Positions 26,779 through 35,628 are shown, counted from the stretch's first letter. The stretch: DNA of 64,000 bases from Hymenobacter sp. PAMC 26628 (GCF_001562275.1 NZ_CP014304.1:682001-746000), one strand, 5' to 3'. The notes: a model not told the origin generated them from the letters alone. Made by a program: numbers and translations.

Positions 26779-27507
26779 ATGGAATCATTTTTTTCAAGTC
26801 AAACAATAAGTATAATTTCATTAGCACTGTTAGTAGTTGGATTTTCAAAATTTATTATTTATTATAAGGCATTCAATATTTCAATTGTTGACTATATTGA
26901 CCCAAGCGAGATAATTACCCTTTTCGCAGATAATATAGCAACAGCGAGCGTAATTGTGATGGTTCTGGCTGTTCCATATATTGGCCTTATTTTACCGTAT
27001 AACCTTTCGGGAATTGATATTGGATTAGAATTCTTTGAAAGATTAAGTCGTCATTTTAGTCTTTTGCTACCTTTGGTAGCTGTGGGATTCGTGTTTCTTG
27101 TTGTGTTTTTGTTGATTCTATGGAGAAGGCCTAAAATAGAAAACTTTGAACTTGCGAGGTATATTTGGGCGTGGCCAACTATTACCATTCTTGTACCTAT
27201 GATGTCTTTAGAATCGGGTTCTTATTATAGTATTCAGTCCTTCCAACAGTATGTGATTATACTCTCTTTAATAATAAGTTTTACTTTCTTAATTCTGCTC
27301 GCAACGTGGAATGAGATTCAAAAAGTGAAGACAGGATATTTTAGTAATGTAGAAGTAGAATTTGAAAGTGATACACTAAAATCTAATGTTACGGAATTCT
27401 ATGTTGGAAAAACTAAGTCTTATTTATTCTTCTATTCAACCCAGAATAAAACATCAACTGCATACTTGACAGGAAAGCTGAAGAGCATTAAATACACGCC
27501 TCAATAA
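26779..27507 (+). CDS. AT-rich multi-pass membrane protein, function unknown
   Basis: 242 residues from ATG 26779. Four or five hydrophobic segments are visible (ISIISLALLVVGFSKFII, IATASVIVMVLAVPYIGL, FSLLLPLVAVGFVFLVVFLL, TITILVPMM, YVIILSLIISFTFLILL), followed by a soluble C-terminus with ESDTLKSNVTEFYVGK and KTSTAYLTGKLKSI. I do not recognise the family. It follows the GT25 gene with one base between them and has the same low GC, so the two probably arrived together. Confidence 0.65.
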   Translation: MESFFSSQTISIISLALLVVGFSKFIIYYKAFNISIVDYIDPSEIITLFADNIATASVIVMVLAVPYIGLILPYNLSGIDIGLEFFERLSRHFSLLLPLVAVGFVFLVVFLLILWRRPKIENFELARYIWAWPTITILVPMMSLESGSYYSIQSFQQYVIILSLIISFTFLILLATWNEIQKVKTGYFSNVEVEFESDTLKSNVTEFYVGKTKSYLFFYSTQNKTSTAYLTGKLKSIKYTPQ

Positions 27508-27533
27508 TGACAAATTGTTAGCGCGAAAACGGC

Positions 27534-27749
27534 TAAATCGCATTTTTCCGCCAAAAAGTCCGAATCCGCACCTTTGCACTCCGTTTGCTAGCGTTCTCGT
27601 ACCAACTTCCTCACCCGAAGCACTTACTAGAACCTAGCACTAATGGACTTTAAAAACTTCACCATCAAGGCGCAGGAGGCCGTGCAGAAGGCCACCGAAC
27701 TTGCCGGGGCCAACTAGCAGCAGGCCATCGAAACGGGCCATTTGCTGAA
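27534..27749 (+). pseudogene. Outer 5' remnant of a second clpB (leader plus first 107 coding bases)
   Basis: Bases 27643-27749 match the first 107 bases of the intact clpB (28668-28774) with two differences, one of which (CAG to TAG at 27715-27717) stops the frame after 24 residues. Similarity then ends abruptly at 27750. The leader 27534-27642 also aligns with 28558-28667, but at only roughly three-quarters identity by eye. Coding bases more alike than the leader indicates two clpB orthologues that had diverged under selection before one was lost, rather than a recent tandem duplication. Confidence 0.85.
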
Positions 27750-27806
27750 CCTTCTCTAGTATCTTCGTGATAATGGGAAACCCGTTACCTATAAACCTGC
27801 CGAATC

Positions 27807-27974
27807 ATGGGTGCCAGCGACAATAAAAAGCCACAGCCCACTGGGGCCCCTACTCCGACCAAAGAAGAGCGGCTGGCTCAGGCCCGCGAGTATGCTAAGC
27901 AGTTCAAGTTTGACACGCTTTCGGAAGAGGACTTAATTCGCTTGCGTCGCAACGCTTACAAGTATGCTATTTGA
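27807..27974 (+). CDS. 55-residue protein, first gene of an unknown two-gene cassette
   Basis: ATG 27807 to TGA 27974. The product is polar and helical: MGASDNKKPQPTG linker, then TKEERLAQAREYAKQF and LSEEDLIRLRRNAYKYAI. The next gene starts inside it (ATG 27964), an 11-bp overlap that implies translational coupling. Size, charge and coupling to a larger partner are like an antitoxin or small adaptor, but I recognise no family. The cassette is flanked by the two copies of the clpB leader. Confidence 0.6.
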   Translation: MGASDNKKPQPTGAPTPTKEERLAQAREYAKQFKFDTLSEEDLIRLRRNAYKYAI

Positions 27975-28527
27975 GCGCGAGCTAGGCGAAGGCTATCTGT
28001 TTCATTACCGCAAAGGGCCGTCTCGCAAGGATGGCCCTTTGGTTTGTACGCACTACTACACGTTTCGCACCCGCAAGAACCGGCGTTACATCGTCGAAGC
28101 TGAGGAGTATCAGCACCACGTGTACGTGCTCAAGTATTATCCGCTGGCCCTCAAGGCTTCGCCTAATCGGTTTAAGCTGCTAGTGAATGACGGTGATGCT
28201 TTCCGCATCCTGACTACCTGCACGCAGATTTTCCTGGATATTTGCCGGCGCGACCCGTTGGCCTCGGCTGGTTTCGTGGGCGAGCCATTAGTGGGAGAGG
28301 GGCAGATTACTACCAAACGGTTCCGCGTCTACCTCAAAATGGTCACGGCTTTTGTGGGGCCCATGCGGTTTGCCCACCACCCACTGCCCGCTATCAGCGC
28401 GTACTTTCTGGAATGCCGCGCCAACCCCGAGCCGGGCTTGCTAGCTACGGTAGAGCAGATGTTTCGGGAGCTATACATCGTGCCCGAAGCAGTGGAAAAC
28501 GGCAAGCCCGCGTCGTCGGGTGAATAG
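27964..28527 (+). CDS. 187-residue protein of unknown function, second gene of the cassette
   Basis: ATG 27964 overlaps the previous gene by 11 bp. No signal peptide or membrane helix. The N-terminal half is rich in aromatic and basic residues (YLFHYRKGPSRKDG, THYYTFRTRKNRRYIVEAEE, HHVYVLKYYPLAL), suggesting a beta-rich fold that could bind nucleic acid or phosphate. The C-terminal half is helical (FRVYLKMVTAFVGPMRF ... LLATVEQMFRELYIVPEA). I do not recognise a family. It lies directly upstream of the intact clpB leader and may be a stress- or defence-linked accessory. Confidence 0.6.
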   Translation: MLFERELGEGYLFHYRKGPSRKDGPLVCTHYYTFRTRKNRRYIVEAEEYQHHVYVLKYYPLALKASPNRFKLLVNDGDAFRILTTCTQIFLDICRRDPLASAGFVGEPLVGEGQITTKRFRVYLKMVTAFVGPMRFAHHPLPAISAYFLECRANPEPGLLATVEQMFRELYIVPEAVENGKPASSGE

Positions 28528-28667
28528 GCCTGAAATTATGGCGTAGGAGGTTGATGGTAAATCGCATTTTCTAGCCAAAAAGTCCGAAAAACCCTTCTCG
28601 CACCCCGTTTGCTAGTCCCTTCGTACAAACTTCCTAACCCGAAGCACCTACTTAGAGACGAACCAAA

Positions 28668-31277
28668 ATGGACTTTAAAAACTTCACCATCAAGGCACAG
28701 GAGGCCGTGCAGAAGGCCACCGAACTTGCCGGGGCCAACCAGCAGCAGGCCATCGAAACGGGCCATTTGCTGAAGGCCCTGCTCCAGAACGACGAGAACA
28801 CCCTGGCGTTTCTGGGCAAGAAACTGGGCGCCAACATGGCCAACGTCGGCCAGCGCCTCGATGCCATTGTGGCCGCCTACCCCAAGGTGAGCGGCGGCTC
28901 GCCCTACCTCGCCAACGACGCGGCCAACGCCGTGACGCGCGCCAACACCCAGATGAAGGAGATGGGCGACGAATTCGTCTCCGTCGAGCACCTGCTACTG
29001 GGCATCCTCGGCGGCAAAGACGCGGCCGCGACCTTGCTCAAAGACAACGGCTTCAGCGAGAAAGACCTGAAAGCCGCCATCCAGGAGCTGCGCGGGGGCC
29101 GCAAAGTCACGAGCCAAACCGCGGAGGAGCAATACCAGAGCCTGAACCGCTACGCCGTGAACCTGAACGAGCGGGTGCGCCAGGGCAAGATGGACCCCGT
29201 GATTGGGCGCGACGAGGAAATCCGCCGCGTGCTCCAGATTTTGTCGCGCCGCACCAAGAACAACCCCGTGCTGTTGGGCGAGCCCGGCGTGGGCAAAACC
29301 GCCATTGCTGAGGGCCTGGCCCAGCGCATCGTGGCCGGCGACGTGCCCGAGAACCTGAAAGACAAAACCCTGATGAGCCTCGACCTGGGCCTGCTTGTGG
29401 CCGGGGCCAAGTACAAGGGCGAATTTGAGGAGCGTCTCAAGGCCGTCATCAAGGAAGTGACTGACTCGGAGGGGCAGATTCTGCTCTTCATCGACGAGAT
29501 TCACACCCTGATTGGGGCCGGCGGGGGCGGCGAAGGCGCGATGGACGCGGCCAACCTGCTCAAGCCCGCCCTGGCCCGCGGCGAGCTGCACGCCATCGGG
29601 GCCACCACGCTCAAGGAGTACCAGAAGTACATCGAGAAAGACAAGGCCCTGGAGCGCCGCTTCCAGGCCGTCATCGTGGATGAGCCGAGCCAGCCCGACG
29701 CCATCAGCATCCTGCGCGGCATCAAGGAGAAGTACGAGCTGCACCACGGCGTGCGCATTACCGACGACGCCGTGATTGCGGCCGTGGAGCTGAGCAGCCG
29801 TTACATCATCGACCGCTTCCTGCCCGACAAGGCCATCGACCTGATGGACGAGGCCGCCGCCAAGCTGCGCATCGAGATGAACTCCATGCCCGAGGAGCTG
29901 GACGAGGTGCAGCGCCGCATCATGCAGCTCGAAATTGAGCGCGAAGCCATGCGCCGCGAAGAAAACCACGACCGCGAGGCCGTGCTGAGCAAAGACTTGT
30001 CGGAGCTGAACGAGCAGCGCGACTCGCTGAAGGCCAAGTGGGAAGGCGAAAAATCCGTCCTCACCGGCATTCAGACCGAGAAAGAAAATATCGAGCGCTT
30101 CAAAACCGAAGCCGAGCAAGCCGAGCGCCAGGGCGACTACGGCCGCGTGGCTGAGCTGCGCTACGGCAAAATCCAGGAGGCTGAGCAGCGGCTCAAGACC
30201 TTGCAGGACGAAGCCAATGCCACCAAAGACGGCGGCGCGATGCTGCAAGAAGTGGTGACCAGCGAGGACATTGCCGAAGTAGTGGCCAAGTGGACCGGCA
30301 TCCCGGTGAGCAAAATGCTGCAACCGGACCGCGATAAGCTGCTCAACCTCGAAGCCGAGCTGGGCAAGCGCGTGGCTGGCCAGACCGAGGCCATCGCCGC
30401 CATTTCGGACGCTGTGCGCCGCTCGCGCGCCGGCTTGCAAGACCCCAAGCGGCCGATAGGATCGTTCATCTTCCTCGGCACCACCGGCGTGGGCAAAACC
30501 GAGCTGGCCAAGGCCCTGGCCGAGTACCTGTTCAACGACGAAAACGCCCTGGTGCGCATCGACATGAGCGAGTACCAGGAACGCCACGCCACCTCGCGCC
30601 TCATCGGGGCCCCTCCCGGCTACGTGGGCTACGACGAAGGCGGCCAGCTCACGGAGGCCGTGCGCCGCAAGCCCTACTCGGTGGTGCTGCTCGACGAGAT
30701 TGAGAAAGCGCACCCCGATGTGTTCAACATCCTGCTGCAAGTGCTCGACGACGGCCGCCTCACCGACAACAAAGGCCGGGTGGCGAACTTCAAGAACACC
30801 ATCATCATCATGACCTCGAACACGGGGGCCGATATCATCCAGAAGAATTTCAAGGAGCTGAATGAGTACAACCACGAGGAAGTGGTGGACCGCACCCGCG
30901 ACGAAGTGGTGGAGCGCCTGCGCCAGCACATGCGCCCCGAGTTCCTGAACCGCATCGACGAAATCGTGATGTTCCAGCCCCTCAAGCGCAAGGAAATCCG
31001 CCGCATCGTGGACATCCAGTTCCGCCAGATTCAGCAGCGCCTGCAAGAAGCCGGCATCCAACTCGAAGCCACCAGCGAGGTGCTCGACTACCTCGGCGAA
31101 CAGGGTTTCGACCCGCAGTTTGGGGCCCGGCCGCTGAAGCGCGTGCTCCAGCGCGTGATCCTCAACGAGCTAAGCAAGGAAATTCTCTCCGGCAAAGTGA
31201 GCAAGGACACCGTGGTAGAAGCCGTGCTGGAAGACGGCGCGGTGAAGTTCGAGAACGTGGAAATCCCGGCGGTGTAA
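28668..31277 (+). CDS. clpB: ATP-dependent chaperone ClpB
   Basis: 869 residues, normal for ClpB. The N-terminal substrate domain (about 1-145) is followed by AAA-1 with Walker [10 protein letters not shown] near residue 205 and Walker [11 protein letters not shown]. The M-domain coiled coil (about 410-525) is rich in [24 protein letters not shown] heptads. AAA-2 has GTTGVGKTE near 604, and the C-terminus ends [11 protein letters not shown]. It disaggregates heat-damaged proteins with DnaK. The frame is complete. This is the intact copy between two outer clpB remnants (27643 and 35707), so it may be a replacement allele. Confidence 0.98.
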   Translation: MDFKNFTIKAQEAVQKATELAGANQQQAIETGHLLKALLQNDENTLAFLGKKLGANMANVGQRLDAIVAAYPKVSGGSPYLANDAANAVTRANTQMKEMGDEFVSVEHLLLGILGGKDAAATLLKDNGFSEKDLKAAIQELRGGRKVTSQTAEEQYQSLNRYAVNLNERVRQGKMDPVIGRDEEIRRVLQILSRRTKNNPVLLGEPGVGKTAIAEGLAQRIVAGDVPENLKDKTLMSLDLGLLVAGAKYKGEFEERLKAVIKEVTDSEGQILLFIDEIHTLIGAGGGGEGAMDAANLLKPALARGELHAIGATTLKEYQKYIEKDKALERRFQAVIVDEPSQPDAISILRGIKEKYELHHGVRITDDAVIAAVELSSRYIIDRFLPDKAIDLMDEAAAKLRIEMNSMPEELDEVQRRIMQLEIEREAMRREENHDREAVLSKDLSELNEQRDSLKAKWEGEKSVLTGIQTEKENIERFKTEAEQAERQGDYGRVAELRYGKIQEAEQRLKTLQDEANATKDGGAMLQEVVTSEDIAEVVAKWTGIPVSKMLQPDRDKLLNLEAELGKRVAGQTEAIAAISDAVRRSRAGLQDPKRPIGSFIFLGTTGVGKTELAKALAEYLFNDENALVRIDMSEYQERHATSRLIGAPPGYVGYDEGGQLTEAVRRKPYSVVLLDEIEKAHPDVFNILLQVLDDGRLTDNKGRVANFKNTIIIMTSNTGADIIQKNFKELNEYNHEEVVDRTRDEVVERLRQHMRPEFLNRIDEIVMFQPLKRKEIRRIVDIQFRQIQQRLQEAGIQLEATSEVLDYLGEQGFDPQFGARPLKRVLQRVILNELSKEILSGKVSKDTVVEAVLEDGAVKFENVEIPAV

Positions 31278-31302
31278 TTCGTTGGGTTGGCATTTTAATA
31301 GA

Positions 31303-31337
31303 AAGCCCCGTCAGCGCAGTGCTGGCGGGGCTTTTTG
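31303..31337 (+). terminator. Terminator after clpB
   Basis: Stem AAGCCCCGTCAGC / GCTGGCGGGGCTT (one G.T pair) with loop GCAGT, then TTTTT. Confidence 0.9.
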
Positions 31338-31493
31338 CTTACAGAACCTGGATGTTACCTAACCTCTAAGTAAATGGTTCACTCTTGATTTCAGACGCTT
31401 TATTTCATTTTTATAGAATTCTTCTTTGTCATTCAACTCGTCCAACTGTATTTGAAGGTTAGAAATGGAATTATTGTACTCCATTTCTTCTAT

Positions 31494-32437
31494 TAAGGTT
31501 TTTATTAACTGTTTATCAATATTTTGCGTATAAAATAAATGCCTAGTATTTATCATCACACTCGCACAGACCGTCAATATAAAGCAACTACTGGGTTAAC
31601 GCTTTCCGAATTCGAAAAACTTGCTGTTGCGTTCGAGTTATATTATACCCCTAAAAAGACCTTGTTGCACGCGGGCAAGAAGCCGGTGCTTACGGATAAA
31701 AAAGAGGCTTTATTTTTTATTCTGCACTATTTAAAAGCGTATCCAACTTTGTTAAATATGGGCGTTTATTTTAACATCTCTGAGTATGCGGTGAGTCAGT
31801 ATTTGGAGCTACTTAAACCCTGTTTAAAAGCTGCTTTGCACCAAGTAATGCCGGCTAGTCAAGCAATTTTTGCCAATCAGCGGGCATTCGACGAGTATTT
31901 CGCGGGCATAGAAGACTTAGTGATTGATGTGACCGAAATACCAATTGAACGAGCTGCTAATCAAGAAATTCAACGAGAGCACTATAGCGGTAAAAAAAAC
32001 TTCACACCCTAAAGTTTCTGCTACTTAGCACCCTAGACCGACAAATAAAATTAATCAGTAAGGGCTATAGCGGCAGGCAACAGGATTTTGCCATTTTAAA
32101 AGATATGCTAGCCGGTATTTGCTTAAAAAACTATACACTTCATGTTGACCTAGGCTTTCAGGGAATTAAGAATCTGGGCATAAGTGAACGCATTTTCATT
32201 CCGTTTAAGGCTAGCAAAAATAACCCGATTAACGCTTGGCAGCGAGCGATAAATCGCCTACTTGCTCGTGAACGGGTAGCCGTAGAAAATGCACTTGCGA
32301 AGATGAAATCCTTTTTTATCCTGCGCCAGGAGAACAGAATGAGAAAAAAAGTGAAATTGGAAGAGGTTTTTCAATTGTGTGCAGGCTTAGCTAATTTTAA
32401 AAGCCTTAACAACGCATTGATAATCAAACAATAAAAA
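31494..32437 (+). mobile_element. IS5-like insertion sequence
   Basis: About 944 bp between copies of TTCTAT (31488-31493, 32438-32443). Near the ends, 31499-31520 and the complement of 32416-32437 share TTTTTATT and TTATCAAT (18 of 22 positions), probable terminal inverted repeats. The exact tips are uncertain by a few bases. It carries the transposase at 31539. Confidence 0.7.
31539..32434 (+). CDS. IS5-like transposase made by a -1 frameshift
   Basis: The first frame (31539-32012, 157 residues) holds an N-terminal helical DNA-binding part and the first catalytic aspartate in DLVIDVTEIPIERA. The second frame, -1 to it, runs to 32434 with DFAILKDML, VDLGFQGI (second aspartate) and RERVAVENALAKMKSFFILR (glutamate). 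The frames overlap at 31994-32000, which reads A AAA AAC in the correct phase, a classic -1 slippery heptamer in an A8 run. Slipping gives KKKLHTLKFLLL and joins the halves. The first frame alone would stop at 32012. Programmed frameshifting is common in this IS family, so the element may be active. Confidence 0.82.
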
Positions 32438-32543
32438 TTCTATTTTTGCTTGAAGACGAGAAATATAATTTTCCTTCTCATCTATTTTCTTCCGTATATC
32501 TTGTTCGAGACTATCAACAGCAATCAACGGCCCGGCATAAAAA

Positions 32544-33681
32544 AGTATTAGTAACTGATATTACGCGGTGAATTGGGCTAATTGCTGGTACATGGCTTTG
32601 AGTCCGGTCAAATATAGTTGTGCTTTCAAGCGAAAATGCCCAATGCCGCACTTGAGTTTGAGCGCTTCTAACTTGGTGTAAGCCAGAATAGCGGCAAAAA
32701 AATGATTGGCTTGGGTGTCGGGCGTTTTGGTGGGCGACTTGCCCATCGACGCATTCTGTTTGAGGGATTTGTGGTATTCTTCGACTTTCCACCGTCTCTG
32801 GTAAATCGCCGCCAACTGGGCTTGGTTCAGGGTCGTGTCGCTGCTGACCAGGTAGAGCACGCCCTGCGAACCGTCTTTGTTTGTAAAGACTTGCCTGGTC
32901 ACGAGCACCGCCGGTTGGACGGACCGCAAAAAGACGCGCAGGGGCTGCTCCTCGGGAAAAACAAGGGTATCGACGGCCTGAAACCGGCCTTGCGCCCGCG
33001 CGGCCTCGCTCAAGGCCACCGTGCGCGAGGATTCGAGCGCCACGACGAAGTGGTGGCCCAGGGCCCGCACGGCATTCAGGTTTTCGGCCGAGGCGTACCA
33101 ACTGTCGGCCAGCAGGTACCGATAGGCCACTTGCTGCTGGGCCACGCGCAGCATGGCCCGCAGGTGCTCGTTCTTGGTGTACTTGCTTTTGGCTTTGGTT
33201 TGCTGGGTTTTGGCGTCCCAGACGGCCTCGGTTTTTTCGATGAGTTCCACGGCGATGGGCACGGCCAACGCGCCGGCCTGGTAGAGCAGGCTCACGAAGT
33301 TAAGCCCCTTGACAAAGCGGCCCTGGCCGTGGTCCCAGTGCGTACAAATCAGGGCGCTGGGGTCGGTGTGCGCCTTCTCCAGGACAGAATCGTCGACGAT
33401 AAGCACCGCAAACTCGTCGGCCGGCCGCTGCTGCTCGGCCCGGCGAATCAGCGGCTTGGCTTGCCGCCAGACCTGCTCGGAATCCAGGTACGAGCCACTG
33501 AGCCAGCGCGTCACCTGGTCGTGGCTCACCGCCCCGCCCAGCAACCGCGACAAACCCGTGGCCGAGGTTTGACCCGTCGAGCTAATCAGATAATCCGTGT
33601 ATAAGTCCAGCGTGCAGGTCATGGCGGCAAGCAGTGAAAGGGGCAAACCTTAATTTAGCGCGTAACATCAGTTAGTAATAT
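32544..33681 (-). mobile_element. IS4/IS701-like insertion sequence
   Basis: About 1138 bp between ATAAAAA repeats (32537-32543 and 33682-33688). The inner ends carry imperfect inverted repeats: TATTAGTAACTGATATTACG at 32546 and, on the other strand from 33680, TATTACTAACTGATGTTACG. Excision restores the reading frame of the host gene. Confidence 0.8.
32561..33622 (-). CDS. DDE transposase, IS4/IS701-like
   Basis: 353 residues from ATG 33622 (MTCTLDLYTDYL; an earlier ATG at 33646 is possible). The catalytic triad can be placed at VLIVDDSVLEKAHTD (first Asp), LLADSWYASAENL (second Asp) and YQRRWKVEEYHKSLKQ (Glu in the Y-x-R-W-x-x-E motif). The frame is intact. It is GC-rich like the chromosome, unlike the host gene it split, so it probably moved within this lineage. 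The exact IS family name would need a database comparison. Confidence 0.88.
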   Translation of the reverse strand: MTCTLDLYTDYLISSTGQTSATGLSRLLGGAVSHDQVTRWLSGSYLDSEQVWRQAKPLIRRAEQQRPADEFAVLIVDDSVLEKAHTDPSALICTHWDHGQGRFVKGLNFVSLLYQAGALAVPIAVELIEKTEAVWDAKTQQTKAKSKYTKNEHLRAMLRVAQQQVAYRYLLADSWYASAENLNAVRALGHHFVVALESSRTVALSEAARAQGRFQAVDTLVFPEEQPLRVFLRSVQPAVLVTRQVFTNKDGSQGVLYLVSSDTTLNQAQLAAIYQRRWKVEEYHKSLKQNASMGKSPTKTPDTQANHFFAAILAYTKLEALKLKCGIGHFRLKAQLYLTGLKAMYQQLAQFTA

Positions 33682-33934
33682 ATAAAAACCTAATTCACCT
33701 AATGCCTTTGCCCAACTCCATTGCGCGACTGTAAATAAGGCAATTATCCCTGATAAAAAAGACATATATCGAATAAAGGAGAACGGACTGGGCTCAAACC
33801 ATCTTGAAGGAGTAATCAAGTTTTTCATTCGGTAAATATATGCAGTGACCCCATCTGACACGTCTGCAGAAACGCCTGCTACCACCGCCGCGCCAGCCCC
33901 GGCGGCGGGGCGCGGATGCTGCTAACAGAGCAGT

Positions 33935-34528
33935 TTAGCCAGGCAATTTCTGGTAAACCGCTTCCATTTTAATGATGTGGGCTAACACAGGGGCTGCCCA
34001 AGCGGCCCAAAGAGCAGTTTGCTGCAAAGCGTGGCCGGGCCGTAGCTCAGCTACTTGCTGCGCCTCAGTGCCAGTGTTGTCGTACAATTGTATGCGGTCG
34101 AAAATGCGGTAGTGCCGCTTGAGCAGCGACAGGCCGTTGGCGTACCGTTGCTGAATCAGCGCCGGTGGCACGCTGTGGCCGCCTTCCAGCACGCGCTGGG
34201 CCACGCGCTGCTGGCAAACCGCTACCGACTCCAAGCCCACGTACCGGAGTTCGAGGTGGTAACCGGCTTTTTTCAGGGCGCTGAATAGGGCGTAGTCCCG
34301 TTCGCTGGCCGCATTGGTTTCGATAACGAAAGAAATTCGCTGTTCAATCCACCCCTCCAATTGCTGCCGCAACGATGCTTCTACTTCGGCTACGCTTAGG
34401 CCCTGCTGGTAGAGACTATCGCCGTTTAAGCGCGGCACTTTCACCGCTTCGTACTGATAAAGGGAAGTCTTACCCGCCCCATTTGGCCCCGCCAGTACAT
34501 AAATGGTGGGAACGGTAAGGTCGGTCAT
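33935..34528 (-). CDS. Zeta-toxin-like P-loop kinase
   Basis: 197 residues from ATG 34528. Walker A is LAGPNGAGKTSLYQYE near residue 12, followed by VPRLNGDSLYQQG and WIEQRISFVIETNAAS (the substrate and Walker B-like region of the zeta family). RVLEGGHSVPPALIQQRYAN resembles the lid with RVxxGGHxVP, which is typical of this group. Zeta toxins phosphorylate UDP-sugars of cell-wall synthesis; this chromosomal subgroup is less studied. The start codon overlaps the stop of the gene at 34525 (ATGA), so the two genes are coupled. Toxin function is inferred from family and pairing. Confidence 0.82.
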   Translation of the reverse strand: MTDLTVPTIYVLAGPNGAGKTSLYQYEAVKVPRLNGDSLYQQGLSVAEVEASLRQQLEGWIEQRISFVIETNAASERDYALFSALKKAGYHLELRYVGLESVAVCQQRVAQRVLEGGHSVPPALIQQRYANGLSLLKRHYRIFDRIQLYDNTGTEAQQVAELRPGHALQQTALWAAWAAPVLAHIIKMEAVYQKLPG

Positions 34529-34758
34529 TGCACCGGCGCAGCCAGAACTTCCAGCCGGCCCGTGCTCGGCCATTCCTGCACCAAGCGCCCTTGTTCGTCG
34601 CGGTAGGTCAAAAAGGAATTGGCTGCTTTGGCTCGAGCACGCACAAACTCCCGAAACCCCCGCTTGAATTCCGGTGATGCCACGCGCTCGGCCATATTGG
34701 CGAGGTTGTCGAGTTGTTGCGCAACCGTGGCCGTAGGTGTGGACGAGATAAGAGCCAT
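34525..34758 (-). CDS. Small partner (candidate antitoxin) of the zeta-like kinase
   Basis: 77 residues from ATG 34758 (ATG 34785 would give 86). It is helical (VAQQLDNLANMAERVASPEF) with a basic middle (KRGFREFVRARAKAANSFL) and a C-terminal beta part (RDEQGRLVQEWPSTGRLEVL). It overlaps the kinase gene by four bases in an ATGA junction and comes first, the usual order for antitoxin then toxin. No DNA-binding motif is evident. The family is not recognised; the role is inferred from position. Confidence 0.65.
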   Translation of the reverse strand: MALISSTPTATVAQQLDNLANMAERVASPEFKRGFREFVRARAKAANSFLTYRDEQGRLVQEWPSTGRLEVLAAPVQ

Positions 34759-34976
34759 GCCGATAATTGTAGAAGTCAGCAGCAAGTTAACCCCAAAGAT
34801 CTACAAAAATGAGGTGACTTGTTACGCCGCGTTCCCACTCCACATCGGGGTGGGCCTGCAAGAAACTGCTGCTGCTCCCACCGCGCCAGCCACGGCGGTG
34901 GGGCCGGGGGGGGGGAGAAGAGAGAACGGCTAGCAAGGGGGCTGTATCTTGCGTGTCCTTCGTATATAGCACGCTT

Positions 34977-35291
34977 ATGGAACCAGTCCGCACCAAGGCC
35001 GAAGTTATTGCCCGCCTTCAACAGCAGCAGGCGCAGTTGCGGGCGCTGGGCGTGGCGCAGTTGGGGCTGTTCGGCTCGTTTGTGCGCGATGAGGCTACGG
35101 AGGCGAGCGACGTGGATTTGCTCGTGGATTTTGGGCAAGGGCGAAAGACGTTTAACGGCTTCTTTGAAATAGTTGATTTTTTAGAAGAGTTGCTTGGGCG
35201 GGAAGTGGAACTGCTGACGCGGCCGGGGCTGTCGCCATACATTGGGCCGCATATCTTACGTACTACTGAATATGTCCTTGCCGCCGCTTGA
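34977..35291 (+). CDS. MNT-type nucleotidyltransferase (MntA-like antitoxin)
   Basis: 104 residues from ATG 34977. The minimal nucleotidyltransferase motif is GLFGSFVRDEATEASDVDLL, i.e. GSFxR...SDxDLLVDF, with the first two catalytic aspartates and a later VELLTRPGL carrying the region of the third. In MNT/HEPN pairs this enzyme AMPylates the HEPN toxin to silence it. The next gene starts 20 bp before this one ends, consistent with a coupled two-gene toxin-antitoxin unit. Divergent from the zeta-like pair. Confidence 0.88.
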   Translation: MEPVRTKAEVIARLQQQQAQLRALGVAQLGLFGSFVRDEATEASDVDLLVDFGQGRKTFNGFFEIVDFLEELLGREVELLTRPGLSPYIGPHILRTTEYVLAAA

Positions 35292-35628
35292 ACGACTATT
35301 GCATATCCGCGACGAGATACAGTTTTTGCAGCGATGCCGGCTGAAATTGCCGGATTTGGCGGCGCTGGTAGCCGATGAAGTAATGTGCCGCGCTGTGGTG
35401 AAAAGCGTCGAAATTATTGGCGAGGCCACAAAAAACCTGCCGGTCGAGTGGCGCGAGGCGTACCCCGAAATACCGTGGCGCAACATTGCCCGAATGCGCG
35501 ACAAGCTGACGCATCATTATTTTGATACTGATTTTGAGTTTGTGTGGTTGGTAATGCAAACGCAAATCAACCCGCTGGATGAAACTGTGGCGCGAATGCT
35601 ACAAGAGTTGCCCGGAACCTTAAATTAA
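35272..35628 (+). CDS. HEPN-domain RNase toxin (HepT-like)
   Basis: 118 residues from ATG 35272, overlapping the MNT gene by 20 bp. It is an all-helical HEPN fold with the catalytic Rx4H motif in MRDKLTHHYFDTD near residue 82. Upstream are VKSVEIIGEATKNLP and YPEIPWRNIARMRDK, highly typical of the DUF86/HepT group. The tyrosine just after the motif is the kind of residue AMPylated by MntA partners. It acts as a metal-independent RNase when not modified. Confidence 0.9.
   Translation: MSLPPLERLLHIRDEIQFLQRCRLKLPDLAALVADEVMCRAVVKSVEIIGEATKNLPVEWREAYPEIPWRNIARMRDKLTHHYFDTDFEFVWLVMQTQINPLDETVARMLQELPGTLN

Larger units (their letters stand above)
31359..33828 (-). pseudogene. Two-helix membrane / coiled-coil gene interrupted by two insertion sequences
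   Basis: Three pieces join in frame when the insertions are removed: 33828-33682 (49 codons from ATG, MKNLITPSRWF...), 32536-32438 (33 codons) and 31487-31359 (42 codons plus TAG). The joins are at the direct repeats ATAAAAA (32537-32543 and 33682-33688) and TTCTAT (31488-31493 and 32438-32443). The restored protein has 124 residues: two hydrophobic segments (MSFLSGIIALFTVAQW and ALGELGFYAGPLIAV), then a long coiled coil (EQDIRKKIDEKENYISRL, QIQLDELNDKEEFYKNEI). AT-rich. Family not recognised. Each piece is too short to work alone. Confidence 0.75.

Noticed and set aside
28995..31061. A 688-codon open frame opposite clpB
   Set aside because: It is antisense to a fully conserved gene, has a His/Val/Leu-rich composition typical of GC-rich shadow frames, and shows no family features.
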